Of a DNA stretch of 64,000 nt, positions 48,615-60,395 are shown piece by piece (positions within the stretch are counted from its first letter, which is position 1; each line of letters begins with the position of its first letter). The notes under the pieces are model-generated. The model made no database searches. It was not told where the DNA came from and was given only the letters and a program-made list of their open reading frames with translations. Source of the stretch: Eutypella sp. D-1 (lineage: Eukaryota; Ascomycota; Sordariomycetes; Xylariales; Diatrypaceae); NCBI GenBank assembly GCA_023313575.1, contig JAJTTP010000020.1, positions 780,876 through 844,875 on the forward strand, given 5' to 3'. The translations under genes and the position numbers were made by a program.

Positions 48615-48704
48615 GTAAGATAAAAATGCCGTCAAAATACTGAAATTGGGATAGAGAAAACAAATAGGAAAATAAATAGGAAGCTGACTTTTATATCCTT
48701 CTAG
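48615..48704 (+). other. leader intron of RPL32
   Basis: A CAAG|GTAAGA donor at 48615 and a TCCTTCTAG acceptor ending at 48704 put the acceptor directly against the start codon ATG at 48705. Confidence 0.7.
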
Positions 48705-49555
48705 ATGGTTGTCATCACCAAGAAACGTACGATTTGCCTATTCCCCCTCCATCCCTCTCCCACCCATCACATATCGCATATCGCATACTCGCCGACCTAA
48801 AAATCCCTTTAAAATCCGACTCTTCGATTTCTCGAATGCGCTCATTATCGCGCAGTGAACTTCACACCATGAAAGACATGAAAGAATAGGAAATGAGGAT
48901 ATTGACGATGGTTTCATTACAGACAAGCCCGCCTTCAAGAGGCACCAGAGCGACCGCTTCAAGTGTGGTATGTTGAAACCCACCTCTCCACCGCTTTCCG
49001 ATCGATTGCCCGTTCGATACCACGATAGACGATAGACGATAGACGATAGCCCGATATTTATTATCTTATGTTCACAACGCTGACACCGTATTCGGTTGAT
49101 GTATAGTCGACAGTGCCTGGCGCAAGCCCAAGGGTATTGACAGCGCTGTCCGTCGGCGTTTCCGAGGACGGGCTGCTATGCCCAAGATTGGCTACGGTTC
49201 CGCGAAGAAGACTCGTCACATGGTCAGTTGCTCGGATATTCTCGTACATCGGACATCTCTCAATGCTGACTCCCTTTCGCAGATGCCCTCCGGCCACAAG
49301 GCCTTCCTGGTTCACAACGAGAAGGATGTCGATCTCCTCCTGATGCACCGCAAGACCTTCGCCGCTGAGTACGTTGAACCCACAACTAGGATTTATATCG
49401 GCTTTTTTTATTTATTTTTATCAACCTAACATCTGCCAACTTCTAGGATCGCCCACAACGTATCCTCCCGCAAGAGAGTCGGCATCCTCAGCAAGGCCCG
49501 GTCGCTGGGTGTCAAGGTCACGAATCCTCGTGCTAAGGTTACGACTGAGGTTTAA
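48705..49555 (+). CDS. RPL32: 60S ribosomal protein eL32
   Basis: Exons are 48705..48726, 48923..48967, 49107..49222, 49283..49368 and 49447..49555, giving 125 residues. The spliced protein reads [80 protein letters not shown] and ends with [10 protein letters not shown], the eL32 pattern. Family knowledge: eL32 is a core large-subunit protein. The five coding exons are small, and all junctions are GT-AG with standard phases. Confidence 0.97.
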
Positions 49556-50397
49556 GGGGAACGAGTTCTGAGGGGGGCTCTGAAGAGGGCATGAATGGTT
49601 CAGGGATGGTCACAACCCTCATCTACCACTACACCGGCGTACCGTTTGTTTGGGAATAACATGCATTATTTCGCGAGGCATCGTCATCGTTCGGACCAGC
49701 TAGGAGCAATGCGATGGTTATAGGGCCTCGCTAGGGCGGCATAACTGTAGCCTAGCATGAAAGACACGAGACGAGTTACGACGACTCGGACATGCTCTGA
49801 ATAGCTCTCGTGAAAAAAAGAATAAAAAGAAATACAAGGGCTACTTTCGAGACTACTTTCGAGACAAAACTGAGAGAGCAGGTGAATCAGACGGACCAGT
49901 TCGTGTGAGGAGGTCGGCTCTAGTGGCTTTTCCATGGAAGTTATATCGAACTGAGATGTTTTTAATATGACGGTGCCTGCTAAAATGACTATTATGAAAT
50001 ATTCGTATGATCCGACTGATCACGCTGTTCTCCACCATCCAATCCTTTCATGGCAACTGCAAATTATGCCTAGTATACCTCGGACCTTCCTCATACCAGG
50101 GGATTTCTGGTTGGCGATTTAGGCCAATTCGTAACGTAGCTATCTATAGCCCTCCATAGTCTCATAAAGGCCCTGCCCAAAGTACACTCCATACAATATA
50201 ACACCCCTTGGGAATATTACTTAGTGAACAGTACCGCCGAGAGTATGTTTCAGATTCTAACTAATCTTCTCGCGCGTGTTATGATAATGATTCGTAGCAT
50301 GACAATGGCAACTAGACTTGTTACCAAGTACAGTATTACTATTGCTATGTACCTTACACTTTTTTTCTCTACAGGGGTGGGGTATCATCAACGGGAA
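49556..50397. other. convergent intergenic region
   Basis: 840 bp between the 3' ends of RPL32 and the Knh1-like gene. No supported gene. Confidence 0.5.
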
Positions 50398-51721
50398 TCA
50401 CTTGTCTGCCTGCCGGCCTATGTCGTCGGGAGTCTCGTAGCGCACTGACTGGGGTGGCCCGGACGTCGTCGACGCCCTCTCGGCACCCTCCGTAGCCGAC
50501 GGCGCACCCCCGTCCTTCTTGGCAGCTTCCTCCTCACTGCCCCTGGCCTCCCCCGCCGCTTTGTCCGCACTTCCTCTCGGCTCGCCCGTGGCGCTAGTGG
50601 TCGGGCGCGACGTCGGGGGAATAACGAACGACCCGCCAGTGGCGTCCAATTCGCTGACAAACTCGTTCCGCCCGGGGGCTTCCAGCCGCGTCCTATAGTC
50701 TGGCGCTTCGTGGACTTTGTCCGGGGCCTGCAGCTCGGCGACGCCGCCACCTTCCTCGGCATCGGCAAGTTTCTGGGCGGCGGCGGCGGCGGCGGCTTCG
50801 TCCCCGTCCTTGCTATTGTCGTCCTCGCCAGGTTTCCCGGCCGCCGCGCCGTCCTCGGCCGACTCCTTCTTGCCGTGGTCGGCCGATCGCCTTCCCATCT
50901 TGAAGATGGCGAACCCGAGACCGCCCAGCAGAAGCAGTCCTCCAATGGCAGCGCCAACGCCAATGCCCGCCTTTGCACCGGAGCTGAGGCCATCATTGCC
51001 ATCGAGCACAGTGGGGTTGGCGTCGGAGCTGGAGTCAGACGTCCCCGTCGAACCCGGCAGCGCCGTCGAGACAGTCGTAATCACCTGAACGGAGCCGGCG
51101 GATGAGGTTGTGAATACTGAGGTGACCAATGAGCCGGTTGATGCGGGTCTAGAGGTTACCGATGATCCTCCTGATGTTCCTCCGGAAGACCCTCCCGATG
51201 TCTGGTCAAGGGGTGGCCTATGCGTCAGCAATCTCCCGGTCGTGTTTTGTTTGTTTGTTTGTTTGTTTGTTTTCATTTTTATGCACAAATGACTTATGCC
51301 AGGTCAGACTTACACCATCGCCCGCTTCGACCAAATTGAATTGGCTCGAGAAGGCCTCGGTATCGTCGGCAGCGTTGGCCATGAGCATGTAATGCCCTAT
51401 GGGCAGATCGTCGGGTGGCGTCCATTCGAGAGAGTCCTTGGTGGTGGTACAGGCCTTGGACATGTCGTTGACTATCCAGACACCACAGACGACATCGTAG
51501 AGGTGGAATATGTTGTTGCTAGACTCGGAGCCGCTGACCATGGTAATCTTCACGTTGTCGGCATTGGTTGACCATTCTATCGTATAGGACGACCCCATCT
51601 CGAGAGTGGAGGGGATGTCGCCCTCGAAACTGACATCTGCGGCGACGGGCGACAATAACATGCTGGTACCGGCGATGAGGAGCAGGCGCCCTGCCGCGTT
51701 TAACCATGTGGCTCGATACAT
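50398..51721 (-). CDS. Kre9/Knh1-domain surface protein with one transmembrane helix
   Basis: Exons are complement(50398..51201, 51314..51721), giving 403 residues. A signal peptide (about 1-28, ending SPVAA) precedes a Kre9/Knh1-type beta-sandwich (DVSFEGDIPSTLEMGSSYTI, EWSTNADNVKITMVSGS, SLEWTPPDDLPIGHYMLMAN). A Ser/Thr/Gly-rich stalk (about 137-205) leads to one membrane helix (about 214-236, AGIGVGAAIGGLLLLGGLGF) and a KMGRR stop-transfer. The cytosolic tail of about 165 residues is Ala/Glu/Lys-rich with an 8-Ala run. Family knowledge: this layout is common in fungal surface proteins of unknown role and recalls wall sensors. The 112-nt intron contains a (GTTT)n run (51248-51272, plus strand) that keeps an ORF open across it, so the intron can be missed. 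Confidence 0.75.
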
Positions 51722-53005
51722 GGTCGTTGTTGTCGTCGTCGCCGTTGTCCTATTCCAACCTCCCCCAGTCAAAATCCCTTTCTTTCGCCCTTCCCCCCCC
51801 AAAAAGAAGAAAAAAGAAGAAGGAAAGAAAGAAAAAGGCCGATCCAAAATTAAAGTCCTCCACCAATCACGAGCACGAATTGGCCGTCAGATGGCGACAG
51901 TGACGAGTGGACAATTTTCATTCAATTAACAATTATTGCGATTGGGCTGGCACGCATAGATAAGGAAAGATTAGAAAGGGGGAAAAGAAGGATGATGACG
52001 ATGATGATGATGATGATGATAAACCTATGATAACGTTGGAACAACTACTATGTACTAAGTTGCTAAGTAAACGAAATGGATAAGTGATAATCGATTAGTC
52101 GAATCGACCCGAACCAAACATATCGAGAGAAAAAAAAGGGAAAAAAGGGGGTTTGGGTTCTCTTCTGGGTTCACGTATTCTCGTCTGCCCTCGGGTCTGT
52201 ACATATAAACTACCTACTTAAGAGGTATATGGAGAGATGTAACTAGTCAGTCTCCAGTCAAGTCTCTGGTCAAGTCTCTGGTCAAGTCTCCAGTCAGCAG
52301 TCCAGTTGAGAGACAATTGGGTCGGTCAATTGTCTGATTGTCCTCATTGGCACACTTTTTGACTGCCTAACTGCACGGGCGGATTGGCAATTGGCAATTG
52401 GCAAGATTGTCGGGAGGGTTCTAAGGTTAAGGGCCCTTGGAGAAAGGCAAAAGGCGGGAAGGAGGAAATGGAAGGAGGAAATAAGAGTGGGACAGATGTA
52501 GTGTAGTCAAAAAAAGAATGGACCCTCTATCGTCATCGTCGCGGGCAAGAATCGCCGGTTAATTAATAAAAACATCCATTGTCCATAGATGTTAATCATT
52601 ATGTAGGTACTTACCTATACTATCATACATAAAGTTGCATAGCACTACAGGATTAGGCAAGCAGGCAAGGTTAGGAAGGCAAAGGGGGGAAACACCTGGG
52701 CATATATAAAAACATAAGAAAAGAAGAAAAGAGGGTCTCGTGTTCGAGAAGTGCGTCAGTGCGAGTTGATCTGGTTGGTTCATTCTTTTGTACATCTTAT
52801 ACATCTTGTTGTACATGCCTAGGTACTTTTATTCCCATGCTCCCTGGGCTCCCCGGGCCCCGACTTGCCGCCCGAACAGTGCCGAAGTAAAGATCGCCGC
52901 TTTAAAGCGGAACCCCGCAATCTTAAAAATCGTCAGCCTTCCTTAAAAGGCAATTGCTTATCTCCTTCTTTAGGTAAGTAAGATACTATACTTCTTAAGT
53001 ACCTA
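51722..53005. other. intergenic region before the AT-rich block
   Basis: About 1.3 kb upstream of the Knh1-like gene. It contains a (GAT)n run (51993-52020), AGTCTCTGGTCA-type tandem units (52246-52300), a repeated CAATTGGCAATTGG stretch (52386-52402) and no supported gene. Confidence 0.5.
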
Positions 53006-53201
53006 TGATAATGATAATGATGATGATTTATTTTACGTCCGGGTGGACCATGCTATCTAGGGCTATCTACATATAAGCCTACAGGTAGGGCTACGGCTAT
53101 AATGGCTGGGTGCCGACACTGTATAATGTATAGGACAGCTGGAGTGAGTCTGTCCAAGGACGGGCCGTACTAGCGTGTTGCAGTTGATAAAGGAAATCCT
53201 T
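53006..53201 (-). mobile_element. 3' tail fragment of the tRNA-headed retroposon, barely mutated
   Basis: On the minus strand the fragment ends in AAAATAAATCATCATCATTA and further ATC/ATT units, the same tail as at 60396 and, inverted, near 57592-57630. It keeps normal base composition (CGTCCGGGTGGACC, GTGCCGACACTG). It is cut at 53201 where a plus-strand head begins. Its sister at about 55002-55190 shows the same sequence with many C-to-T and G-to-A changes. Confidence 0.7.
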
Positions 53202-53800
53202 GGCCACCTGGTGCAGTAGCTACGCACCTACGGAGGTTGCGGTTAAAAGTCGGTAGCCTTATAACATCCGAGCCACAGTTTATTAAAAGCCATAATGACG
53301 TACAGGATTTAAATAATCTCCCCTGGAAAAGATTTACGTTAGCGGTATTTTTAAAGCACGCTTTAATAAAGTAAATATTAAAAGCTGTTAAAGTATTGCT
53401 ATTATATAAAAGGTTTAATAAATACAGTAAAACGCTTAAGTTATTCCGTATTATAGCTTTAAAGTTAAAAAGCTATTAACTGTTAACCGCAACCTTTATA
53501 AGCTACTTTTTTTATAAGGGAAAAAAAAGGTTTAAATCCTTTAATAATTAAGGCGGTTTTTTACCGCCAGCCCCGCTTTTTCCCGCGGGTAATTAAAAGA
53601 TTTTACTTTTTAAAGCTTACCTTTTTAACCTTTCCGGCCGAGATTTTTTTTTAACCTTACTAGGCCGGTATAATTAACCGGGATTTATTTTTTTAACATT
53701 TTTACCCGGTGTAATGTTTATAATTTTATTAATTATTATTAATTATTAATTTATTTTTTCGGTCCGGTAATAACTTAATTAATTAAGACCTTTATTATTA
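53202..53800 (+). mobile_element. tRNA-headed retroposon, copy 1 (mutated, interrupted)
   Basis: The head begins GGCCACCTGGTGCAGTAGC, identical to the start of copy 3 except for one base. The A-box-like word is at 53209-53220. After a 268-bp insertion (53231-53498) the head resumes and carries a mutated B box GGTTTAAATCC (53529-53539; copy 3 has GGTTCGAATCC), then AAGGCGGTTTTTTACCGCC and the body shared with copy 2 to at least 53800. The 3' end is not resolved. Confidence 0.6.
53231..53498. mobile_element. 268-bp MITE-like element with 16-bp inverted repeats
   Basis: The left end is CGGAGGTTGCGGTTAA (53231-53246) and the right end TTAACCGCAACCTTTA (53483-53498); they are perfect inverted repeats over the inner 12 bases, and the outer four differ only by C/T and G/A changes. 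TA flanks both sides (53229-53230 and 53499-53500), as for Tc1/mariner-type insertions. Removing it rejoins the retroposon head as seen in copies 2 and 3. No coding frame is present, so it is non-autonomous. Confidence 0.7.
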
Positions 53801-55001
53801 TTTTAATTTTTTTATAATATTAAAATACGAACATTAACGCGGCGTTAACATAACGTTTATAACTTATATATATTATAAAAATTAACTTATTATTATTAAT
53901 GTTAATATTAATATAACATTATTATATCGTTTACGAAATTAAACACGGATTTATAATAATAATAATAATTATTATTATTAATATATTATACGTTAATATT
54001 CCCCATAGGTTAACGAAATAATATATAAAAAGAAATATATATTTAAAAAAAATAAAAATGTTTATTAATTTATTATAATTTTAATAAAGTTTAACCATTT
54101 TTTAAACCGTTTTCGATAAAACTTATTATTCCGGCCGTTTAAAACTTTAAATAAATTATTTAAGCGGTAAAAAAGTAATAATGTAACGGGATAATAATAA
54201 TTTATAAAATTTTAATAATAACTTTAAAAAAAATAAGATTATAATAAATAAATGATTACGATATTAGTTAAGTTTTTACCCGGGATCGGGAAAAATAGAA
54301 CCGGGTTAAAAAATGTATTAATATTTAATACTTAATTTTATTTTTAATTAAACCCGGGTAAATATTTAAGTGAAATATATTTTATAAATATTATCGTTAC
54401 GGATATACCGTTTTAAGATTAAAATTATACGGTTTTATAAATAAAAAATTAAACGTTATAAATATTTTATACTTTATTTATTTATATTTTTAAGTTTTTT
54501 AAAAAAATTTAAATAATTATATTTATTAAAAAGGTAAACTTTTAACGATATAATATTAAAAATGCGTCGATATTGTTATAAAAACGTAATATAACCGAGG
54601 CATACGGGTTTTTTCCGTTCGATAATTTACCGTATAAATAATAAACCGTAAAAGTACCGCATATTATTATATATATAGGTTAAACGGCATAATAATAATA
54701 ATAATAATATAATATTAAAATTTTAATTTTATTATAATATTAACTTTATTATTTAAATATACCCGGTTTATTAAGCTGATATTTTATAATTTATTTATAA
54801 TTATAATATTAATATAATTAAATAAAGTTAAGCTTTTACTTTAATTAATAAAAGTTTTATTATTAATTAATATAATATTTAAAATGTTTTAATACTTTTT
54901 TCTTTTTATTATAAAGCGGTAAGGTATAATAAGTTTAATATTATTAAATCTTTAAGTTATTTGTTTAATTTTTAAACTGTATTAATTATTATAATAATTA
55001 T

Positions 55002-55190
55002 AATAATAATAATAATAATGTATTTTACGTCCGGGTAAACCATATTATTTAAAGCTATTTGTTATAAGCTTATATATAAGGTTATATTTAAACTACTTAA
55101 GTGCCGATATTATATAATATATAAAACGGCTAATATAAGCCGGGGCTATATTAACGTGTTACGGTTAATATAAAAAGTCCTTTACCTTTT
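55002..55190 (-). mobile_element. 3' tail fragment of the retroposon, RIP-mutated
   Basis: It is collinear with 53006-53201: TATTTTACGTCCGGGTAAACC against TATTTTACGTCCGGGTGGACC, then GTGCCGATATTATATAATAT against GTGCCGACACTGTATAATGT. The differences are almost all G-to-A or C-to-T, and the shared CG sites are kept. Confidence 0.7.
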
Positions 55191-56739
55191 ATTTACTTAT
55201 AACTATCCTTTTTTAAGGTTTTATTATTACCGAATTCTCCGCTTCGTATTTCGGTTATTTTTTCGTTATTTATAAATGGTTTAAAATTTACCGTATTTTA
55301 TTACACGCCGTTTTAATTTATTAAATAAAACTTAATTTTATTAAAAACAGTTTAAAAAATAAAATAGCTTTTATAATTAAAAAGTTAAATCGTTTTATAG
55401 CCCGGTTAAATTAAAAAATAAAAAATATCTTTTATAACATTATAATTAAAAATATAACCGGTGGTTTTTTTTCCGTACCGGAAAAATAAAACGCGGTATA
55501 TTTAAAACGTTAATAATATTTAATAAAATTACCTTAACCCGATTATTTTTAAAAAAATAATATAATATTAAACATGAAAAAGATTTTTAAAAACGGTTTT
55601 TTATATAAAAAGTTTTATCGTATATATAATAAAAAAATATTTCGAAATTATTATATAATAAAAAAAAGTTTATGTTTTTTTAATAATACGTTTAAAATAA
55701 ATTAAAATTATAATACTGTCGGAATCGGGGTATTAAATAATTTTATTACCGTTAATATTTTTATATTGTAACGTTTATTAAATAAAAATAATAAATATAT
55801 ATATATATATAACCGTTTTATAAAAAGTTAAAAAATCGGTTTAAAAATTATCGGATAAATAACCGAAAATGCTCCGGATAACCGTTATACTATCGATATA
55901 AAAATATAAACCGGTTATTAAAAGGTTAAAGTTATATTAATTTTTTTATTATACTGTTTTATACGCGGTTATTATTTTTTTATCGAAAGTTTTTATTTAA
56001 ATTAAAATTTGATAAACGGTATAAAAAAGTTTACGTTTATTATTTTAATAAAATAAAAATTTTTAATTTATACGTTTAATTTTAAACTTATCCGAGTAAA
56101 TAATTAAATCCGTTAATAAAAAAATAGCTATTTTTATATATTTTAAGTTTTTTATTTTTATTTAAAAAAAAGGTATAAGTAATAAAAGTTAATGTTTTAT
56201 AAAAAAACATAAGCGTAAATAAGTTGATATTATATCGGTAAGTTATAAACTTATCGGTTTTTTTTTAAAAAATAAAATAATTAAATAATTACGGGGTAAT
56301 TTTTATTTAACGTTTATAAACATACCGAATATTTTAATTTAATTTATATAAAAAGTATTTTAATTAATAATATCCCCGATTGTTTATCAGAAATAATAAT
56401 ATAAATAATAAGTTAAACGGGTAATACGGTTTTAATAATAATTTTAAATAACTTATTTAATTTATTTATAAATACATTTATTTTAATAGCGGTTAATTTA
56501 AACGCGTTTTTTACCGATAAACGTTATATATTTAATTATTAAGCTTTTATAACGTATATTATAATCGGTATTATATAAGCTTTAACGGTTTTAATAATTT
56601 TATTTACAAAAAAAGCTATATATAACTTTATTAAAATATTATATATAATTAACCACCCGTAATACTTTATTTAACGATATTTTTTTTAAATTAATCGCTT
56701 AATAAAGTGGTTAACTACTTAATGCTTTTCTTTCGCCTT

Positions 56740-57630
56740 ATAATAAGCCACTTAATACAGTGGTTACGCATTTAAGCTGCTCCTTTTATAAAAAAAAAAG
56801 GTTTAAATCCTTTAATAATTAAAGCGGTTTTACCGCTAGCCCCGCTTCTTCCCGCGGGTAATAAATCGGGCTTATTTTTCGGGACCCACTTTTCCGGCCT
56901 TACCGAAATTATTTTTTTTCCCGGCTTTACCGGGCCTGCGTAATTTATGGATTTATTTTTTTAAATAAGTTCGATTTTTTTATTTTTCCGGCAGGCGTAA
57001 TTAATTATAAGTCCGTTAATTATTATTAATTATTAACTTATTTTTCCGGTCCGATAACCCGATTAACTAACGTTTTTATTATTACCCCGTTTTCTTTTTA
57101 CGGCGTTAAAGTTTTAACTTTATTACGATATCGGCTTTACTTATTAACCTGTTACCGGTATTAATTTTACGCGCCCGGCCCGCCGGGCCGATACTTTCAT
57201 AATTTATTTATAACCGCGATATACATTTTTTATATTACGTTATTTAATTATTAATTATTAATATTTATCTATTAAAACCGCGTAACCGTGAATAAAATTT
57301 TAATATATATTAATACGTAATTTTAATTTATTAATTAACGTTAATTAATAACGTGTTAAATTTTATTTTATTACGATTCTTTTTAACGTTATTTTAGTTT
57401 AATAAATACCGCCGTTATAAATTATACGGTTATATTTTAAATAGGCTTTTTTTTTATTTAACCGTAATATGTTAATATAAGCTTTAATAATTATTAAGCT
57501 TTATTTTTACCGTTTTATATATTATATAATACGGACCATATTAATTTATATAATAAGCTTATATTTATATTTAAATAGCTGCTCCATTTTAAACGTAAAA
57601 TAAAATATTATTATTATTATCATTATACTG
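56740..57630 (+). mobile_element. tRNA-headed retroposon, copy 2 (RIP-mutated)
   Basis: The head (AAGCCACTTAATACAGTGG) and the B-box remnant GGTTTAAATCC (56800-56810) are followed by TTTAATAATTAAAGCGG and CAGCCCCGC-like sequence (GCTAGCCCCGCTTCTTCCCG, from about 56835). The body carries GGGACCCACTTTTCCGGCCT, and the tail AACGTAAAATAAAATATTAT with ATT/ATC units ends near 57630. The whole stretch is the reverse complement, with mutations, of copy 3 at 60396-61284. Confidence 0.65.
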
Positions 57631-57639
57631 TTTAAACCT

Positions 57640-59200
57640 GTCATAATCATGTTTATTATAAAAGTTTAAATAATAATTATATTATATAATTTTCGGGTTT
57701 TTTTTAAAAAAGATTTAACCGGTTTAAAGTTAAAAGTTTTAAAGCTTTTAATTTTATAAAAAAGAGTTATTACTTAATTTTAAAACGGGGATCCCGGTAC
57801 ATAACGGTTAATTTTATAAAAGTTAATAAGTTTTAAATTAAATTACGTAATAATTTTATATTAAATAATTTTATTAACCGGTTTTAATTTATTACCGGTC
57901 TAAAAAGATTCGGATACTTTTTATAAAATGTATAAAAACTATTATTTAAATTTTTTAAAACGAATATTTATTTTATTTAAAACGGTAAAACGGTTTTATA
58001 CGTATTAACGGGTTATTTCGTTTTTAATAATAAACGTTTAACTTATTTTAATTTTTTATATTTTTATAATTTCCGTTAAATTAAAACTTAAAAATTTTAT
58101 TATAACTATTTTAACGTTTATTAGTTTAAGTTTTACTTATTTATAATTATTTTTTAATCCGAAAAGAAAGCGGCGGTTTAAATATTAATTTAAATCCTTT
58201 TTCATTTAAATTCTTTAATTAAAAAAAGGTAAGGCTATTTTCGCCTCCGTTTAATACGTTAATTATTATTATTACTTTTAACGTTATTACGCTTTTCGTA
58301 ACTAAATTAAAATATAATTTTCTTTTATTAACCCCGCCGTTACCGTTATGTTTATATACGATATTCTCGGCGCCGGTTAAATTAATTAAATAAACCGTAA
58401 CGGTTTACCGTTATTATTATTAGTTAAAATTTTAATAAATAACTTTTATTAAAAGGTATTAATAAAAAAAGTAAAAGGTAAAACGTATTAAAATTAAATA
58501 AAGTTATTAAGCTTTTATATTTTATGCTTTTTAATATCAATAGTATTAATAATATTAATGGTAATAATAATAATAGTTACGTAATTAATAAATTCGGGGT
58601 TTAAGCTATTTATAATTTTAGCTATTATGTTTTTTATTAATTTATAAAATATTCCGGTTTATGTTATATATGCTTTTATATCGTAATTTTAAAGTTAATA
58701 TTTAAATAAACGGATAAAGTAAGTAATATGTTAAACTTTATTTTTATTATTGCTTTTTCTTTTCGTAGCGTACGGATTAACGAAAATATAAAGTTATTTA
58801 ACGTATTTTTCGGGGTTTTTAAAATAAAAAAAACCGGTTATAAAAGCTTATTAATTTTATACCTTTTCAGTTAAGTTTTAAGTTTATATATATCCGTACC
58901 GGCTTTTTTATTAAAAATAAACGCAAGTACGGGTTATAATAATACTGTTATTATAAAGGCGGTATCGCGAATACGGATAATTATCGCGAGCGTTTTAAAA
59001 ATAAAACGATTAATGCTTTATTATAAAGGAGTTTAAAGTTAAAAAGGCGGTAATTTTATTATTTTTAATATTTATAAATATGTTTAATTTAAAAACACGA
59101 GGTAAATAAAGTTTACGATATAAAAGTTTTATATATAAATAAAACTCTTAATAATAATGAAGGTAAAAAAAGTAAAAAAAAAAAGATGATTAAAATTATA
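57640..59200 (+). mobile_element. left arm of a large decayed inverted pair (element X)
   Basis: Collinear landmarks match the reverse complement of about 62000-63318. They include AAGCGGCGGTTTAAATATTA (58163) against TAATATTTAAACCGCTACC, AACCCCGCCGTTACCGTTA (58330) against TAACGGTAACGGCGGGATTA, CGGGGTTTTTAAAATAAAAA (58811), and GGTATCGCGAATACGGATAA (58962) against the ATTCGCGATATCGCTG stretch at 62216. The coding content is destroyed; the element class is unknown. Confidence 0.55.
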
Positions 59201-60382
59201 TAAAGCCGTTAAAGTTTTATATTTTATATCCTTTAATATCGAAGATTAATTATTTTTTTTACCGATAAAACTTTTTTATTAACTTATTTAAAAGTATTAA
59301 TAATTTTAAAACCGGCCTGAAAATATATAATAAAATCGTATTTATCGTTTATATATTAATTAATAAAGTTAAATTATAATTTAAAAATAGATCTAGTTTA
59401 AGATTTATATTATTAATTATTTTTTAAAATTTAATATTTTATACCTAATCGAATTAAAGAATTACGGAACTTATAATAATTAAAGAGTTTTTTATATTAA
59501 AAACGTAAAAGCTTTATCGGGTAGTTTTTTTTACGCGTAAAATCGGAATATTTTTAAAAGGTAATTTAGTAAATGATTTAACGTAAAAAACAAATTAAAA
59601 TATTTAATGTTTAATTAAAGCAAAGTATTATTTACAATTATAAATTTAAAATAAAATCGAATGTTTATTATTATAACACGATTTTTATTAAAATAATAAG
59701 CTTTAGTTTTTAGCTTATTTTTTACTTATTAAAATTAAGTTTCGAAAAATATAATGTTTTTAATTTTATTAGCGTAAAAGTTAAATATTATTAATTTATT
59801 ACTTTTACCGACTTTTTTAAAACTAACCGTTATGTTTATATTAATTTTACGTAAACGGTTTCGTAACGTTATATTATTATGTTATTTATTATATAAATCG
59901 TTATTTTTTAATCGTAACGTATTATGTTTACGTTAAAAGTTAAATTAAATAACTTTTAAGTCGATATAAGTTTTATTAAGGTTATTTATAAAAAAACGTA
60001 TTTTACGTTTTTTTATTTTTTATTTTAATTATAATAGTATTTATTACGGTTAAACCTATTTTAATAAAACTTATTAAAAAAAAGGAAATTGCTTTAAATC
60101 GGAATTTCATTAAGATATTACGTAAAACTATTAATTTAACCTTAAAATCTATTTTAACGGCTTTATTTTGCCTTAAGCGTATCATTATAATATTATTATA
60201 ACGAAAACGCGATAAAAAGTAAATTAAAAACGTACAAAGCAGTTTTTAAATATATTAAATTAATAAAATTTAATAACGATAAAAATACGCTTATAAAACA
60301 AGCACGTATTAATGTTAAAGAATAACCCCCGAGCTTTTTAAACTTAAAGGCTACCAGCTAGCGCCCGGTCTCCGACCGGCAG

Positions 60383-60395
60383 CCAGCTGCCATTA
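60383..60395 (+). repeat. left target-site duplication of retroposon copy 3
   Basis: CCAGCTGCCATTA, preceded by G (60382), lies directly before the retroposon tail. The same 14 bases GCCAGCTGCCATTA are at 61285-61298, directly after its head. Confidence 0.85.
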
